5,816 nt of DNA, from NCBI GenBank assembly GCA_023380675.1, contig JAMCRS010000305.1, positions 2,831-8,646 on the forward strand, in the 5' to 3' direction. Shown piece after piece: positions 1 through 5,816 of this stretch. How positions within the stretch are numbered: position 1 is the first letter of the stretch; each line of letters begins with the position of its first letter. Origin of the DNA: Chloroflexota bacterium (GTDB taxonomy: Bacteria > Chloroflexota > Anaerolineae > UBA4142). Under the pieces are notes generated by a model. The model saw only the letters and a list, made by a program, of their open reading frames with translations, searched no databases and was not told the origin of the DNA. Made by a program: the position numbers and the translations under genes.

Positions 1-1185
1 AGTCTCGCCGAGAGGATGAACGCCGCGACCGGCTCGCCGTTCAAGATCACCGCCGGTACCAATTGCGCTGCTTTGCTGCCGGGCGCGGAATTCGTCGTCG
101 TCTCCGTCGAGGCGGACCGGGTCGCGCGCTGGAAGTTGGATTGGTCGATTCCCCTGGAGCACGGCGTCCGGCAGGTCCTGGGCGAGAACGGCGGGCCCGG
201 CGGCCTCTCTCATGCGCTGAGGACGATTCCGCTCGTTCTGGAGATCGCACGCCAGGCGGAACAGGCTTCGCCGCAGGCCTACCTGTTGAACTATACGAAC
301 CCGCTGTCGCGTGTGTGTCTGGCTTTGACGCGTTACACAAGTCTCAAGGTTGTCGGTCTATGCCATCAGCTCAACTATGGCTACTACCTGGTCGCACGCG
401 TGCTGGGCTGGGCGCCCGACATCCCGGGGCATTTTCCGCCGCCCGCGCTCGCGCGCGAATTGAAGGACAAGATCGACTTGCGCGCGGCCGGGTTGAACCA
501 CGACACCTGGATTCAATCGATTCACGAGCACGCGACCGGACAAGATCTCTACCCAGCGTTTCGAGCTCGATTGCTCGACTTTGACCCCGAGTTCGAGCCG
601 CTGTCGCGACGCCTGCACAAAGCTTTTGGCTTGTTTCCGGCAAGTGGCGACGAGCACGTGGGAGAGTACTTTGGCTTTGCGGCCGAAACGTGCGGCACGC
701 GCGGATACGATTACGCGCGTCACCAAGCCCAAGGCGCCGAGCTCGACGCGCGAATCGAGCGGGCGCTGCGAGAGGATGACGCCCTCGCTGCATTTGTGGA
801 CTGGGAGCCGGTCGAACGCGCCGCGAGCGTGATCGCCGGGATCGTGAACGACTGGCACAGCTACGAGGTGAGCGTCGACGTCGTAAACCAGGGAGCGCTT
901 TCCGGTCTCGCCGACTGGGCGGTGGTCGAGGTGCCCGCGGTCATTGCCGCCTCGGGCGTCACGCCGTTGCGGATGTCCGCCCTCCCGCCGGCGCTGACCG
1001 CGCACTTGTCCCAGCAGGCGGCGATTCAAGATCGGGTGGTCGAGGCGGCGGTACACGGCGATCGGTACGCCGCGCTGCAGGCGCTTCTTCTCGATCCCGT
1101 GTCGACGGGATACGCAGAAGCGGAGAAACTGCTGGACGAGCTCTTGACGGTCCACGCCGCATACCTGCCGGCGTTCCGATCCTGA
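1..1185 (+). CDS. Glycoside hydrolase family 4 enzyme (alpha-glycosidase type), 5' end outside window
   Basis: The frame is open from base 1 and ends at TGA 1183-1185, leaving 394 visible codons. GH4 enzymes are usually about 430-480 residues and start with a Rossmann GxGS NAD-binding loop. That loop is absent, so roughly 50-70 residues lie upstream. The ATG at 16 is internal: it has no spaced Shine-Dalgarno and sits inside conserved family sequence. Visible family marks are the GENGGPGG stretch (bases about 181-204), NYTNP (289-303), GLCHQ with the metal-binding Cys at 361 and His at 364, AGLNHD with the second metal His at 499, and GEYFGF (661-678). The C-terminal helix ending in AAYLPAF is complete. 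GH4 enzymes cleave glycosides by an NAD+- and Mn2+-dependent oxidation-elimination route in the cytoplasm. The Cys-His pair is typical of members acting on unphosphorylated alpha-glycosides, whereas phospho-glycosidases carry Cys-Asp or Cys-Asn. The exact sugar (glucose, galactose or uronic acid) cannot be read from the sequence. MalQ lies 217 bases downstream. Confidence 0.9.
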   Translation, partial: SLAERMNAATGSPFKITAGTNCAALLPGAEFVVVSVEADRVARWKLDWSIPLEHGVRQVLGENGGPGGLSHALRTIPLVLEIARQAEQASPQAYLLNYTNPLSRVCLALTRYTSLKVVGLCHQLNYGYYLVARVLGWAPDIPGHFPPPALARELKDKIDLRAAGLNHDTWIQSIHEHATGQDLYPAFRARLLDFDPEFEPLSRRLHKAFGLFPASGDEHVGEYFGFAAETCGTRGYDYARHQAQGAELDARIERALREDDALAAFVDWEPVERAASVIAGIVNDWHSYEVSVDVVNQGALSGLADWAVVEVPAVIAASGVTPLRMSALPPALTAHLSQQAAIQDRVVEAAVHGDRYAALQALLLDPVSTGYAEAEKLLDELLTVHAAYLPAFRS

Positions 1186-1269
1186 TCGCGCACGGTTGCC
1201 GCGGTGACCAGGGCAGTGTGAGTAGCGGTAAGTCGCGAACGAGAGAGTCTCTTGCAGTTCGAGGCCCGG

Positions 1270-1283
1270 TCCGCGATCGCGGA
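1270..1283. promoter_or_regulatory. Perfect 14-bp palindrome in the GH4-malQ gap, possible operator
   Basis: TCCGCGATCGCGGA reads identically on both strands. It lies in the 217-base intergenic region, about 120 bases upstream of the preferred malQ start and 85 bases after the GH4 stop. Perfect dyads of this size are typical of dimeric repressor sites, but they can arise by chance in GC-rich DNA. I see no convincing -35/-10 pair next to it. A weaker dyad, AGAGA-g-TCTCT, lies at 1242-1252. Function is inferred only. Confidence 0.3.
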
Positions 1284-1392
1284 ATCTGGAAACGATGCGC
1301 CGCTCCATGACTCGCCCGCGCGGCCAAGATCCAATGGGCAATTCGCAGGCTGCCAGTGGATCTCACCGGTGCGCAAACCAAACCCGCGCGAC

Positions 1393-1396
1393 GGAG
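1393..1396 (+). promoter_or_regulatory. Ribosome binding site deciding the malQ start
   Basis: GGAG at 1393-1396 is followed by six bases (AATAAC) and then TTG at 1403. The in-frame ATGs upstream at 1295, 1307 and 1334 have no comparable motif at the right distance. The GH77 family similarity also begins only just after the TTG. Confidence 0.7.
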
Positions 1397-1402
1397 AATA
1401 AC

Positions 1403-2917
1403 TTGGCGAAATTCCCGCGCAGAAGCGGAATCCTCCTGCATCCCATATCACTGCCGGGTCGATTCGGTATCGGCGATCTCGGCGGCGAGGCTTACCATTT
1501 CCTCGATTTTCTCGCGGACGCGGGTCAGACCTATTGGCAGATGCTTCCACTCGGACCGACCGGCTACGCCGATTCGCCCTACCAAACACTCTCCGCTTTC
1601 GCCGGCAACCCGATGCTCGTCAGCCCGGACAAGCTCGTCGAGGCCGGCCTCCTCTCGCCGGCCGACATGCGCCCGGCGACGCACCCGGCCGACGACCGCG
1701 TCGAGTACGGCTCCGTCATAAAGCTAAAGAACGATCTGCTCGATCGCGCCTTTGCCAGATTCCGATCGCCCGCGGGCGCGGAGCGCCCTGCCGCGTTCCT
1801 CCAGTTCTGCCGGCAAGAAGAATTCTGGCTGGACGATTTCGCGCTCTTCATGGCGCTGAAGGAAACCCACACCCTGCGTCCCTGGCACACCTGGGAGCCG
1901 GATGTGGCCGCGCGCGAGCCGGCTGCTCTGGAGGCGGCGCGCCAGGCCTTGGCCGAGCGGATCGAGAAGCACAAATTTCGCCAGTGGCTGTTCGCCGATC
2001 AGTGGCAGCAGGTGAAGCAGTATGCCAACGCTCGCGGGATCCGCATCATCGGCGACATCCCGATATTCGTGTCCGACGACAGCGCCGATGTTTGGGCGAA
2101 TACGCGCCTCTTTCACATGGACGACCGGCTCCGTCCGACCTGCGTCTCCGGCGTACCGCCCGACTATTTTAGCGCGACCGGCCAATTGTGGGGGCACCCA
2201 CTCTACCGCTGGCAAGTGATGGCGGAAGATGGCTATGCCTGGTGGATCCGGCGGTTTCGTTCCGCTTTTCAATTGGCGGACCTGGTCCGGATCGATCATT
2301 TCCGCGGCTTTCACAATTACTGGCAGGTGCCGGCCGGGGCCAAGGATGCCATCGAGGGACGTTGGGTGCGCGGGCCGGGCGCCGAACTGTTCCACGCGGT
2401 CAAAGCGGCGCTCGGCGATGTCTCGATCATCGCAGAGGACCTCGGCGATTTCGACGCCGAGTCGCGCGCCGGCGTGGACGCTCTGCAGGCCGAATTTAGA
2501 TTCCCCGGGATGAAAGTCGCACAGTTTGGTTTCGCCTCCGGCGCGCAGGACCCGTTTCTGCCGCACAACTATCCGCGCAACACGGTCGCTTACACGGGTA
2601 CTCACGATAACGATACGGTGACCGGCTGGTACCAGGTGACCTCGACTCCCGGAGAGCGCGACTATGCGCGCCGGTACCTGGGGCGTGACGGTTCGGATAT
2701 CGCGTGGGACATGATCCGGCTCGTGTGGGCGTCGGTAGCCGATACGGCGATGACGACGGCGCAGGACCTCCTGCGGCTGGGCAATGCGTCCCGCATGAAC
2801 CTCCCGGGGACCGTCGGCCGGCCGAACTGGTGCTGGCGCCTTCTCCCCGGCGCGCTGCGCGAACAGACTGCGGCGCGACTGCGTGATCTGACTTGGGCCT
2901 ACGGGCGTGTCCCTTGA
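1403..2917 (+). CDS. malQ: 4-alpha-glucanotransferase (amylomaltase, GH77)
   Basis: This cytoplasmic enzyme transfers alpha-1,4-glucan segments between maltodextrins, releasing glucose and longer chains for phosphorylase; it serves maltose and glycogen use. From TTG 1403 the protein is 504 residues, the normal length for a bacterial MalQ of the Thermus type. It opens with the family start RSGILLHPISLPGRFGIGDLG. Further motifs are SPYQ (58-61), GDIPIFV (217-223) and GVPPDYFSATGQLWG (250-264). The catalytic residues expected in GH77 are all present: nucleophile Asp298 in RIDHFRG, acid/base Glu345 in AEDLG, and the stabilising Asp402 in GTHDNDT. A GTVGRPNW segment lies near residue 469. The frame is also open upstream to an ATG at 1295, but those 36 extra codons look non-conserved and lack a ribosome binding site. 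It is probably an independent transcription unit or part of a loose operon with the upstream GH4 gene. No rho-independent terminator is visible after the stop. Confidence 0.95.
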   Translation: MAKFPRRSGILLHPISLPGRFGIGDLGGEAYHFLDFLADAGQTYWQMLPLGPTGYADSPYQTLSAFAGNPMLVSPDKLVEAGLLSPADMRPATHPADDRVEYGSVIKLKNDLLDRAFARFRSPAGAERPAAFLQFCRQEEFWLDDFALFMALKETHTLRPWHTWEPDVAAREPAALEAARQALAERIEKHKFRQWLFADQWQQVKQYANARGIRIIGDIPIFVSDDSADVWANTRLFHMDDRLRPTCVSGVPPDYFSATGQLWGHPLYRWQVMAEDGYAWWIRRFRSAFQLADLVRIDHFRGFHNYWQVPAGAKDAIEGRWVRGPGAELFHAVKAALGDVSIIAEDLGDFDAESRAGVDALQAEFRFPGMKVAQFGFASGAQDPFLPHNYPRNTVAYTGTHDNDTVTGWYQVTSTPGERDYARRYLGRDGSDIAWDMIRLVWASVADTAMTTAQDLLRLGNASRMNLPGTVGRPNWCWRLLPGALREQTAARLRDLTWAYGRVP

Positions 2918-2932
2918 GTCACAAGGTTCAAT

Positions 2933-2961
2933 TTGTAAAATCGACCGACTGGGTGCATACT
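2933..2961 (+). promoter_or_regulatory. Candidate sigma70-type promoter for pfk
   Basis: TTGTAA (2933-2938) and CATACT (2956-2961) are separated by exactly 17 bases. Each matches the bacterial consensus at four of six positions. They lie in a noticeably AT-richer patch just after the malQ stop. Transcription would start near 2968, giving a leader of about 65 bases before the pfk ATG. This is a pattern match only. Confidence 0.4.
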
Positions 2962-2981
2962 GAGGCGTATTGACGCATGAT

Positions 2982-3003
2982 CGGCGCGTTCGATTTCGCG
3001 CCG
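2982..3003 (+). other. 7-bp hairpin in the pfk leader
   Basis: CGGCGCG (2982-2988) and CGCGCCG (2997-3003) form a perfect all-GC stem around the 8-base loop TTCGATTT. No run of T follows, so it is not a classical rho-independent terminator. It would sit in the 5' untranslated region proposed for pfk, ending 18 bases before the ribosome binding site. It could stabilise the mRNA or be a protein target; the role is unknown. Confidence 0.4.
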
Positions 3004-3021
3004 GCAAATCCGTTGGCGGAT

Positions 3022-3026
3022 GGAGG
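3022..3026 (+). promoter_or_regulatory. Ribosome binding site deciding the pfk start
   Basis: GGAGG is followed by eight bases and then ATG 3035, which is close to ideal spacing. The alternative in-frame ATG at 3020 directly overlaps this motif and has no Shine-Dalgarno of its own. The protein therefore starts MARFASRVKKKIAIS. Confidence 0.8.
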
Positions 3027-3034
3027 TAGTGGCG

Positions 3035-4153
3035 ATGGCACGATTCGCATCGCGAGTCAAGAAAAAGATCGCGATCAGCACGGGTGGTGGGGATGCGCCC
3101 GGCTTGAACGCCGTCATCCGCGCGGTGGTCCTCGCGGCGCTGAATCGCGGCTGGGAGTGTGTGGGCGTCCGCGACGGCTTTAACGGCTTGCTTCTGCCGG
3201 AGCAGTACGAGAACGGCGGGTTGGTGCGGCTGACGCGCGAATCGGTCAGCGGGATCACGCACCTGGGCGGAACCATCATCGGAACGACCAATCGAAATAG
3301 CCCGTTGGCGTTTCCGATCCGCGAACGAGACGGCTCGATCCGCGAGGTCGACCGCAGCGACGAGCTGGTCCGCTTGTTCGCACTTCACCACATCGACGCG
3401 CTCGTCACTGTGGGCGGAGACGGCACCATGTCGATCGGTAAGGTGCTCGCCGAAAAAGGCTTGTGCGTGATCGGGGTGCCCAAGACGATCGACAACGACC
3501 TCGACAAGACGGTTGTGACCTTCGGCTTCGATACGGCCTGTGCCTTCGCGACGGAATGCCTCGACCGGCTGCACACGACCGCCGCGTCGCACGGCCGGGT
3601 GATGGTCGTCGAGGTGATGGGGCGGTACGCTGGCTGGATCGCCCTGAACGCCGGCATCTCCGGGTCCGCCGACGTGATCCTGATCCCTGAGATCCCGTAC
3701 GACCCGGAGAAGGTCGTGGAAAAGATACAGGAGCGCGACGAGGAAGGCCGGAACTTTACCATCGTCGTCGTCGCCGAGGGCGCGCGCCAAAAGGGGGGCG
3801 CGCTCACGGTGATAGAAAAGGAAGTGGGCCGCGCCGAACGGCTCGGCGGCATCGGCGAGAAGGTGGCGCGCGAGCTCGCGACGCTGACGGGCAAAGAGAC
3901 GCGGGTGAACGTCCTCGGGCACCTCCTGCGCGGAGGAAGCCCGACCCACGTGGACCGTCTGACCGCGCTTCGGTTCGGCGCGGCCGCCGTTCGCGCGTTG
4001 GAAGAGGGCCAATCCGGCATCATGGTCGCCCTCGATCCCCCCAACGTGAACTACGTGCCGCTCGAGGATGCCATCGGCCGAATGAAGACCGTGCCTCTGG
4101 GTTGCGACTCGATCTTGACCGCGCGCGATCTAGGCATTTGTTTCGGGGACTGA
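3035..4153 (+). CDS. pfkA: 6-phosphofructokinase (PfkA family, Gly/Lys active-site type)
   Basis: The enzyme phosphorylates fructose 6-phosphate to fructose 1,6-bisphosphate in cytoplasmic glycolysis. The product is 372 residues, longer than the ~320 of E. coli PfkA and typical of the longer clade. Seen motifs are STGGGDAPGLN (15-25, nucleotide/phosphate loop), GGDGT (127-131), PKTIDND (149-155) with catalytic base Asp153, MGR (195-197) for sugar phosphate binding, AEGA, and GHLLRGGSP (from 295) with the sugar-phosphate-binding His/Arg. The phosphoryl donor is read from two positions. Gly130 (E. coli Gly104) is expected for ATP users, while Asp there marks PPi enzymes. Lys150 (E. coli Gly124) is found in PPi enzymes but also in some ATP enzymes such as those of trypanosomes. 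ATP is the more likely donor, but the sequence does not settle it. The gene has its own candidate promoter and is followed after 35 bases by a LiaF-like gene. Confidence 0.95.
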   Translation: MARFASRVKKKIAISTGGGDAPGLNAVIRAVVLAALNRGWECVGVRDGFNGLLLPEQYENGGLVRLTRESVSGITHLGGTIIGTTNRNSPLAFPIRERDGSIREVDRSDELVRLFALHHIDALVTVGGDGTMSIGKVLAEKGLCVIGVPKTIDNDLDKTVVTFGFDTACAFATECLDRLHTTAASHGRVMVVEVMGRYAGWIALNAGISGSADVILIPEIPYDPEKVVEKIQERDEEGRNFTIVVVAEGARQKGGALTVIEKEVGRAERLGGIGEKVARELATLTGKETRVNVLGHLLRGGSPTHVDRLTALRFGAAAVRALEEGQSGIMVALDPPNVNYVPLEDAIGRMKTVPLGCDSILTARDLGICFGD

Positions 4154-4178
4154 CGCGCCGCATCTCATCCCATCTCTC

Positions 4179-4184
4179 GGAGGG
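4179..4184 (+). promoter_or_regulatory. Ribosome binding site of the LiaF-like gene
   Basis: GGAGGG lies four bases before ATG 4189, slightly close but strong. It fixes the start here rather than at the in-frame ATG 4102, which lies inside pfk and has no such motif. Confidence 0.7.
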
Positions 4185-4188
4185 CTCT

Positions 4189-4722
4189 ATGCGCAGCCAG
4201 GGCCAGCTTCTCTTCGGCGCATTATTCATTTTCTTCGGCATCTTGTTCCTCTTTGGCACTCTCTTCAACGTCGACGTTTGGGAGTTCTGCTGGCCGATCG
4301 GGTTGATCCTGCTCGGAGTCTGGATCCTGGCCCGGCCCCGTATGCTCGGCGCGGACACGGCGATCCGAATGATGCTGCTCGGAAATATCCGGCGCGCCGG
4401 AAACTGGCGCGTGTCCAACGAAGAATTCTGGCTCGGCGTCGGCGATGCGAGCTTCGACCTGAGCCGCGCCGACGTTCCCGCCGGCGAGTCCGTTCTGCGC
4501 TGCTTTGGATTCGTCGGAAACGTCGACCTGATTGTGCCGCCGGGTGTCGGCTATGCCGTTTCCTCCAATGCGTTCGTCTCCGCCGTCCGGCTCATGGGGC
4601 AGAAGGAAGAGAATTTCGTCCTGCCGTACAGCTACGTCAGCGACGATTTTGCTTCCAGCGAGCGCAAGGTCCGCTTGGAGGCGACGCATTTTGTCACCGG
4701 CATTCGCGTCAGCCGTCCCTAG
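4189..4722 (+). CDS. LiaF-like membrane protein (two TM helices plus LiaF C-terminal domain)
   Basis: The protein has 177 residues. Two hydrophobic helices, about residues 7-26 and 34-48, form a LiaI/LiaF-type membrane hairpin. A soluble beta-rich domain follows from about residue 75 to the end. That domain follows the pattern of the LiaF C-terminal family: GDASFDLS near 85-92, a VPAGES turn, FVGNVDLIVPPGV near 108-120, an alternating hydrophobic stretch, and a final VRLEATHFVTGIRVSR. In Bacillus, LiaF is a membrane inhibitor of the LiaRS two-component system that senses cell-wall antibiotics. Here no histidine kinase or response regulator is visible beside it, so the partner, and whether it acts in stress sensing at all, is unknown. 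The 35-base gap after pfk and the strong ribosome binding site suggest co-transcription with pfk. The gene name liaF is withheld because homologues outside Bacillota are mostly uncharacterised. Confidence 0.8.
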   Translation: MRSQGQLLFGALFIFFGILFLFGTLFNVDVWEFCWPIGLILLGVWILARPRMLGADTAIRMMLLGNIRRAGNWRVSNEEFWLGVGDASFDLSRADVPAGESVLRCFGFVGNVDLIVPPGVGYAVSSNAFVSAVRLMGQKEENFVLPYSYVSDDFASSERKVRLEATHFVTGIRVSRP

Positions 4723-4750
4723 CAACGCGGGCAAGCACAGAGTCCATTCA

Positions 4751-4767
4751 TAGCGCTGACTTAGCGC
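4751..4767. repeat. TAGCGC direct repeat / short dyad in the gap before the membrane gene
   Basis: TAGCGC occurs at 4751-4756 and again at 4762-4767, start to start 11 bp, about one helical turn. The same bases also form a 5-bp hairpin, GCGCT/AGCGC, with loop GACTT. There is no T-run after it, so a terminator is unlikely. It lies in the 71-base gap between the LiaF-like gene and the last gene, and could be a regulator site or chance. Confidence 0.25.
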
Positions 4768-4793
4768 GCCAACTTATCACCCTGAGTGTTCCA

Positions 4794-5816
4794 TTGACCT
4801 CACAGCCAACCCCCGATCTTTCCCGCTCTCGTCCCGGCCGCGGCTCATATCTCCTCTTTGCCGCGGCCAGTCTTTGGGTGGCGGCCGCGGCAGTATCTGT
4901 GCAAGTCGTCGCGTGGCTCGCGGATCAAATCCTCATCATTACCGGTATTTACCTTCCGGCGTACGCCTGGCCGCTTCTCTCCTGGGCCGACCTCGCGCTC
5001 GTCGCCGTCGCGGTCGTTCCGCTCGCTTGGTTCAGCCGCTCCGTGCGATTCCGCTCGGTCTACCGGGCCTGGGGGTTGTGCCTCGCCTTCGCCGCGCTCG
5101 TCGCCCCAGCGCGTTTCTTTTCGACCTCGCAACTGCAGCCGGCATCGTTGGCATATGTCGTTCTCAGTTTGGGCGGTTGTATCGCGCTCGTTCGTTTCGC
5201 GCCCGCCGGACTCGGGCGTGGCTTTCGGCGAGATGGCGTCGCGCTGCTGGCCGGCAGTGCTGCCGGCGTCTTGGTTGTCGCGCCGATGATTGTTTTCGGA
5301 GCGCTGGGCTCCCTGACGGATACCCTATTGACCCTGTGCGCCGGTTTCAGCCTGGGCCTGTTCGCCGGCCTGCTTTTGAGCGCATTCTTGTTGACCGCGC
5401 TGGACCAAGACGAGTCGAAACCCTCCTCGATCTTCGTCGGCTGGTCTGCCGCGGTCGCGCTCACGATTCTGGCGATCGGTTTTGGGCCGCCGGGTTCCAA
5501 TCTCCTGCTTGCGGCCGTGCTGCCGCCACTTGGATTTGCCGTCGCCGGCATCGGCCGAATCGTTGGAGCGGAGCGTTCCTGGATTGCCGCGGCCGGGCTC
5601 GTCGGGGCGGCCGGCGCGGCCGTGCTCATGTTTTTCGACCCGACCGAGCTGGCGCTCGTGCTCAGCCTCTCCTCCGGCGGCGAAACGCTTGCGTGGGCGC
5701 TGCGAGCGGCCGGCGCATCGATGCTGCTCGGCCTTGTGCTAGGTCTGATCGCGCTCGTCGCCGGCGCGCGTCGCTTGAGGATCCCTCGGGCGAGCGCCGC
5801 GCGCGGCGCGGCCCTA
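4794..5816 (+). CDS. Polytopic integral membrane protein, 3' end outside window
   Basis: I do not recognise the family. The frame is open without a stop for 341 codons from TTG 4794 to the last base. The TTG is the best start seen: a weak GAG lies seven bases upstream, and it is followed by a short polar, arginine-containing N-terminus before the first helix. The frame is also open upstream, so the start is uncertain; there is no ATG before the one at residue 165. The product is strongly hydrophobic and rich in Ala, Leu, Val and Gly. Hydrophobic segments lie at about residues 19-43, 58-80, 92-107, 118-135, 148-172, 177-203, 212-231, 236-256, 263-281 and 300-324. Short charged loops lie between them, for example the DQDESK loop near 204-209 and the FRRDG turn near 144-148. 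The last visible residues are Arg-rich, as at a cytoplasmic boundary, so either the protein ends soon or a soluble domain follows. It could be a transporter, a membrane-embedded enzyme or a sensor's membrane domain. Confidence 0.75.
   Translation, partial: MTSQPTPDLSRSRPGRGSYLLFAAASLWVAAAAVSVQVVAWLADQILIITGIYLPAYAWPLLSWADLALVAVAVVPLAWFSRSVRFRSVYRAWGLCLAFAALVAPARFFSTSQLQPASLAYVVLSLGGCIALVRFAPAGLGRGFRRDGVALLAGSAAGVLVVAPMIVFGALGSLTDTLLTLCAGFSLGLFAGLLLSAFLLTALDQDESKPSSIFVGWSAAVALTILAIGFGPPGSNLLLAAVLPPLGFAVAGIGRIVGAERSWIAAAGLVGAAGAAVLMFFDPTELALVLSLSSGGETLAWALRAAGASMLLGLVLGLIALVAGARRLRIPRASAARGAAL

Noticed and set aside
16..1185. GH4 gene starting at ATG 16 as a complete short protein
   Set aside because: The frame is open upstream, GAGAGG abuts the ATG without spacing, and the essential NAD-binding loop would be missing. 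The window edge explains this better than a truncated gene.
1191..1206. Possible hairpin GGTTGCCGCGGTGACC just after the GH4 stop, as a terminator
   Set aside because: The pairing needs two wobble pairs, leaves no loop in the CCGCGG centre, and no T-run follows.
1273..1280. GCGATCGC core as a cyanobacterial HIP1 element
   Set aside because: Only one copy was noticed in the window, whereas HIP1 is highly repeated in cyanobacterial genomes; nothing else points to cyanobacteria.
358..1341. A 327-codon minus-strand open frame over the GH4 gene
   Set aside because: Antisense shadow of a gene with clear GH4 motifs; the translation is low-complexity basic sequence with no domain.
2970..2975. TTGACG as a -35 box for pfk
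   Set aside because: No -10-like hexamer lies 16-18 bases downstream; the pair at 2933/2956 fits better.
1724..4012. A 762-codon open frame on the minus strand across malQ and pfk
   Set aside because: It lies antisense to two genes with complete catalytic motifs, crosses their intergenic gap, and its Arg/His/Asp-rich translation has no recognisable domain. Long antisense frames are common in GC-rich DNA.
4858..5742. Several smaller ATG frames on both strands in the right-hand kilobase
   Set aside because: They encode Arg/Ser/Pro-rich sequence without domains, while frame three is continuously open and gives a regular multi-helix membrane protein.

Overview
The window is GC-rich bacterial DNA. 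Five genes all lie on the plus strand in a tight tandem. None of them overlaps, and no RNA gene, insertion sequence, CRISPR array or integrase is visible. I suspect a Chloroflexota-like (Anaerolineae-type) organism, because of the mix of a GH4 glycosidase, a K-type phosphofructokinase and a free-standing LiaF-like protein. That placement is a low-confidence inference; no phylogenetic marker gene is present.

Layout: (1) positions 1-1185 hold the C-terminal ~390 codons of an NAD/metal-dependent family 4 glycosidase whose N-terminus lies upstream of the window. (2) A 217-base gap contains a perfect 14-bp palindrome. (3) Positions 1403-2917 encode a complete 4-alpha-glucanotransferase (MalQ, GH77), best started at a TTG with a good ribosome binding site. 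(4) A 117-base gap carries a plausible promoter and a 7-bp hairpin. (5) Positions 3035-4153 encode a complete 6-phosphofructokinase of the Gly/Lys active-site type. (6) After 35 bases, 4189-4722 encode a 177-residue LiaF-like membrane protein. (7) After 71 bases, a long reading frame from about 4794 runs off the right edge. It encodes a very hydrophobic membrane protein with about ten predicted helices; it probably starts at TTG, so a search for ATG starts would miss it.

Functionally, the first three genes form a carbohydrate catabolism group. The GH4 enzyme releases a monosaccharide from an alpha-glycoside, MalQ rearranges maltodextrins, and PFK commits hexose phosphate to glycolysis. The last two are envelope proteins with no obvious metabolic link. 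The LiaF-like gene follows pfk so closely that they are probably co-transcribed.

I see no clearly new biological system here. The most useful points for follow-up are the ATG-less membrane protein at the right edge, the cofactor choice of the PFK, the orphan LiaF-like protein behind pfk, and the palindrome upstream of malQ.
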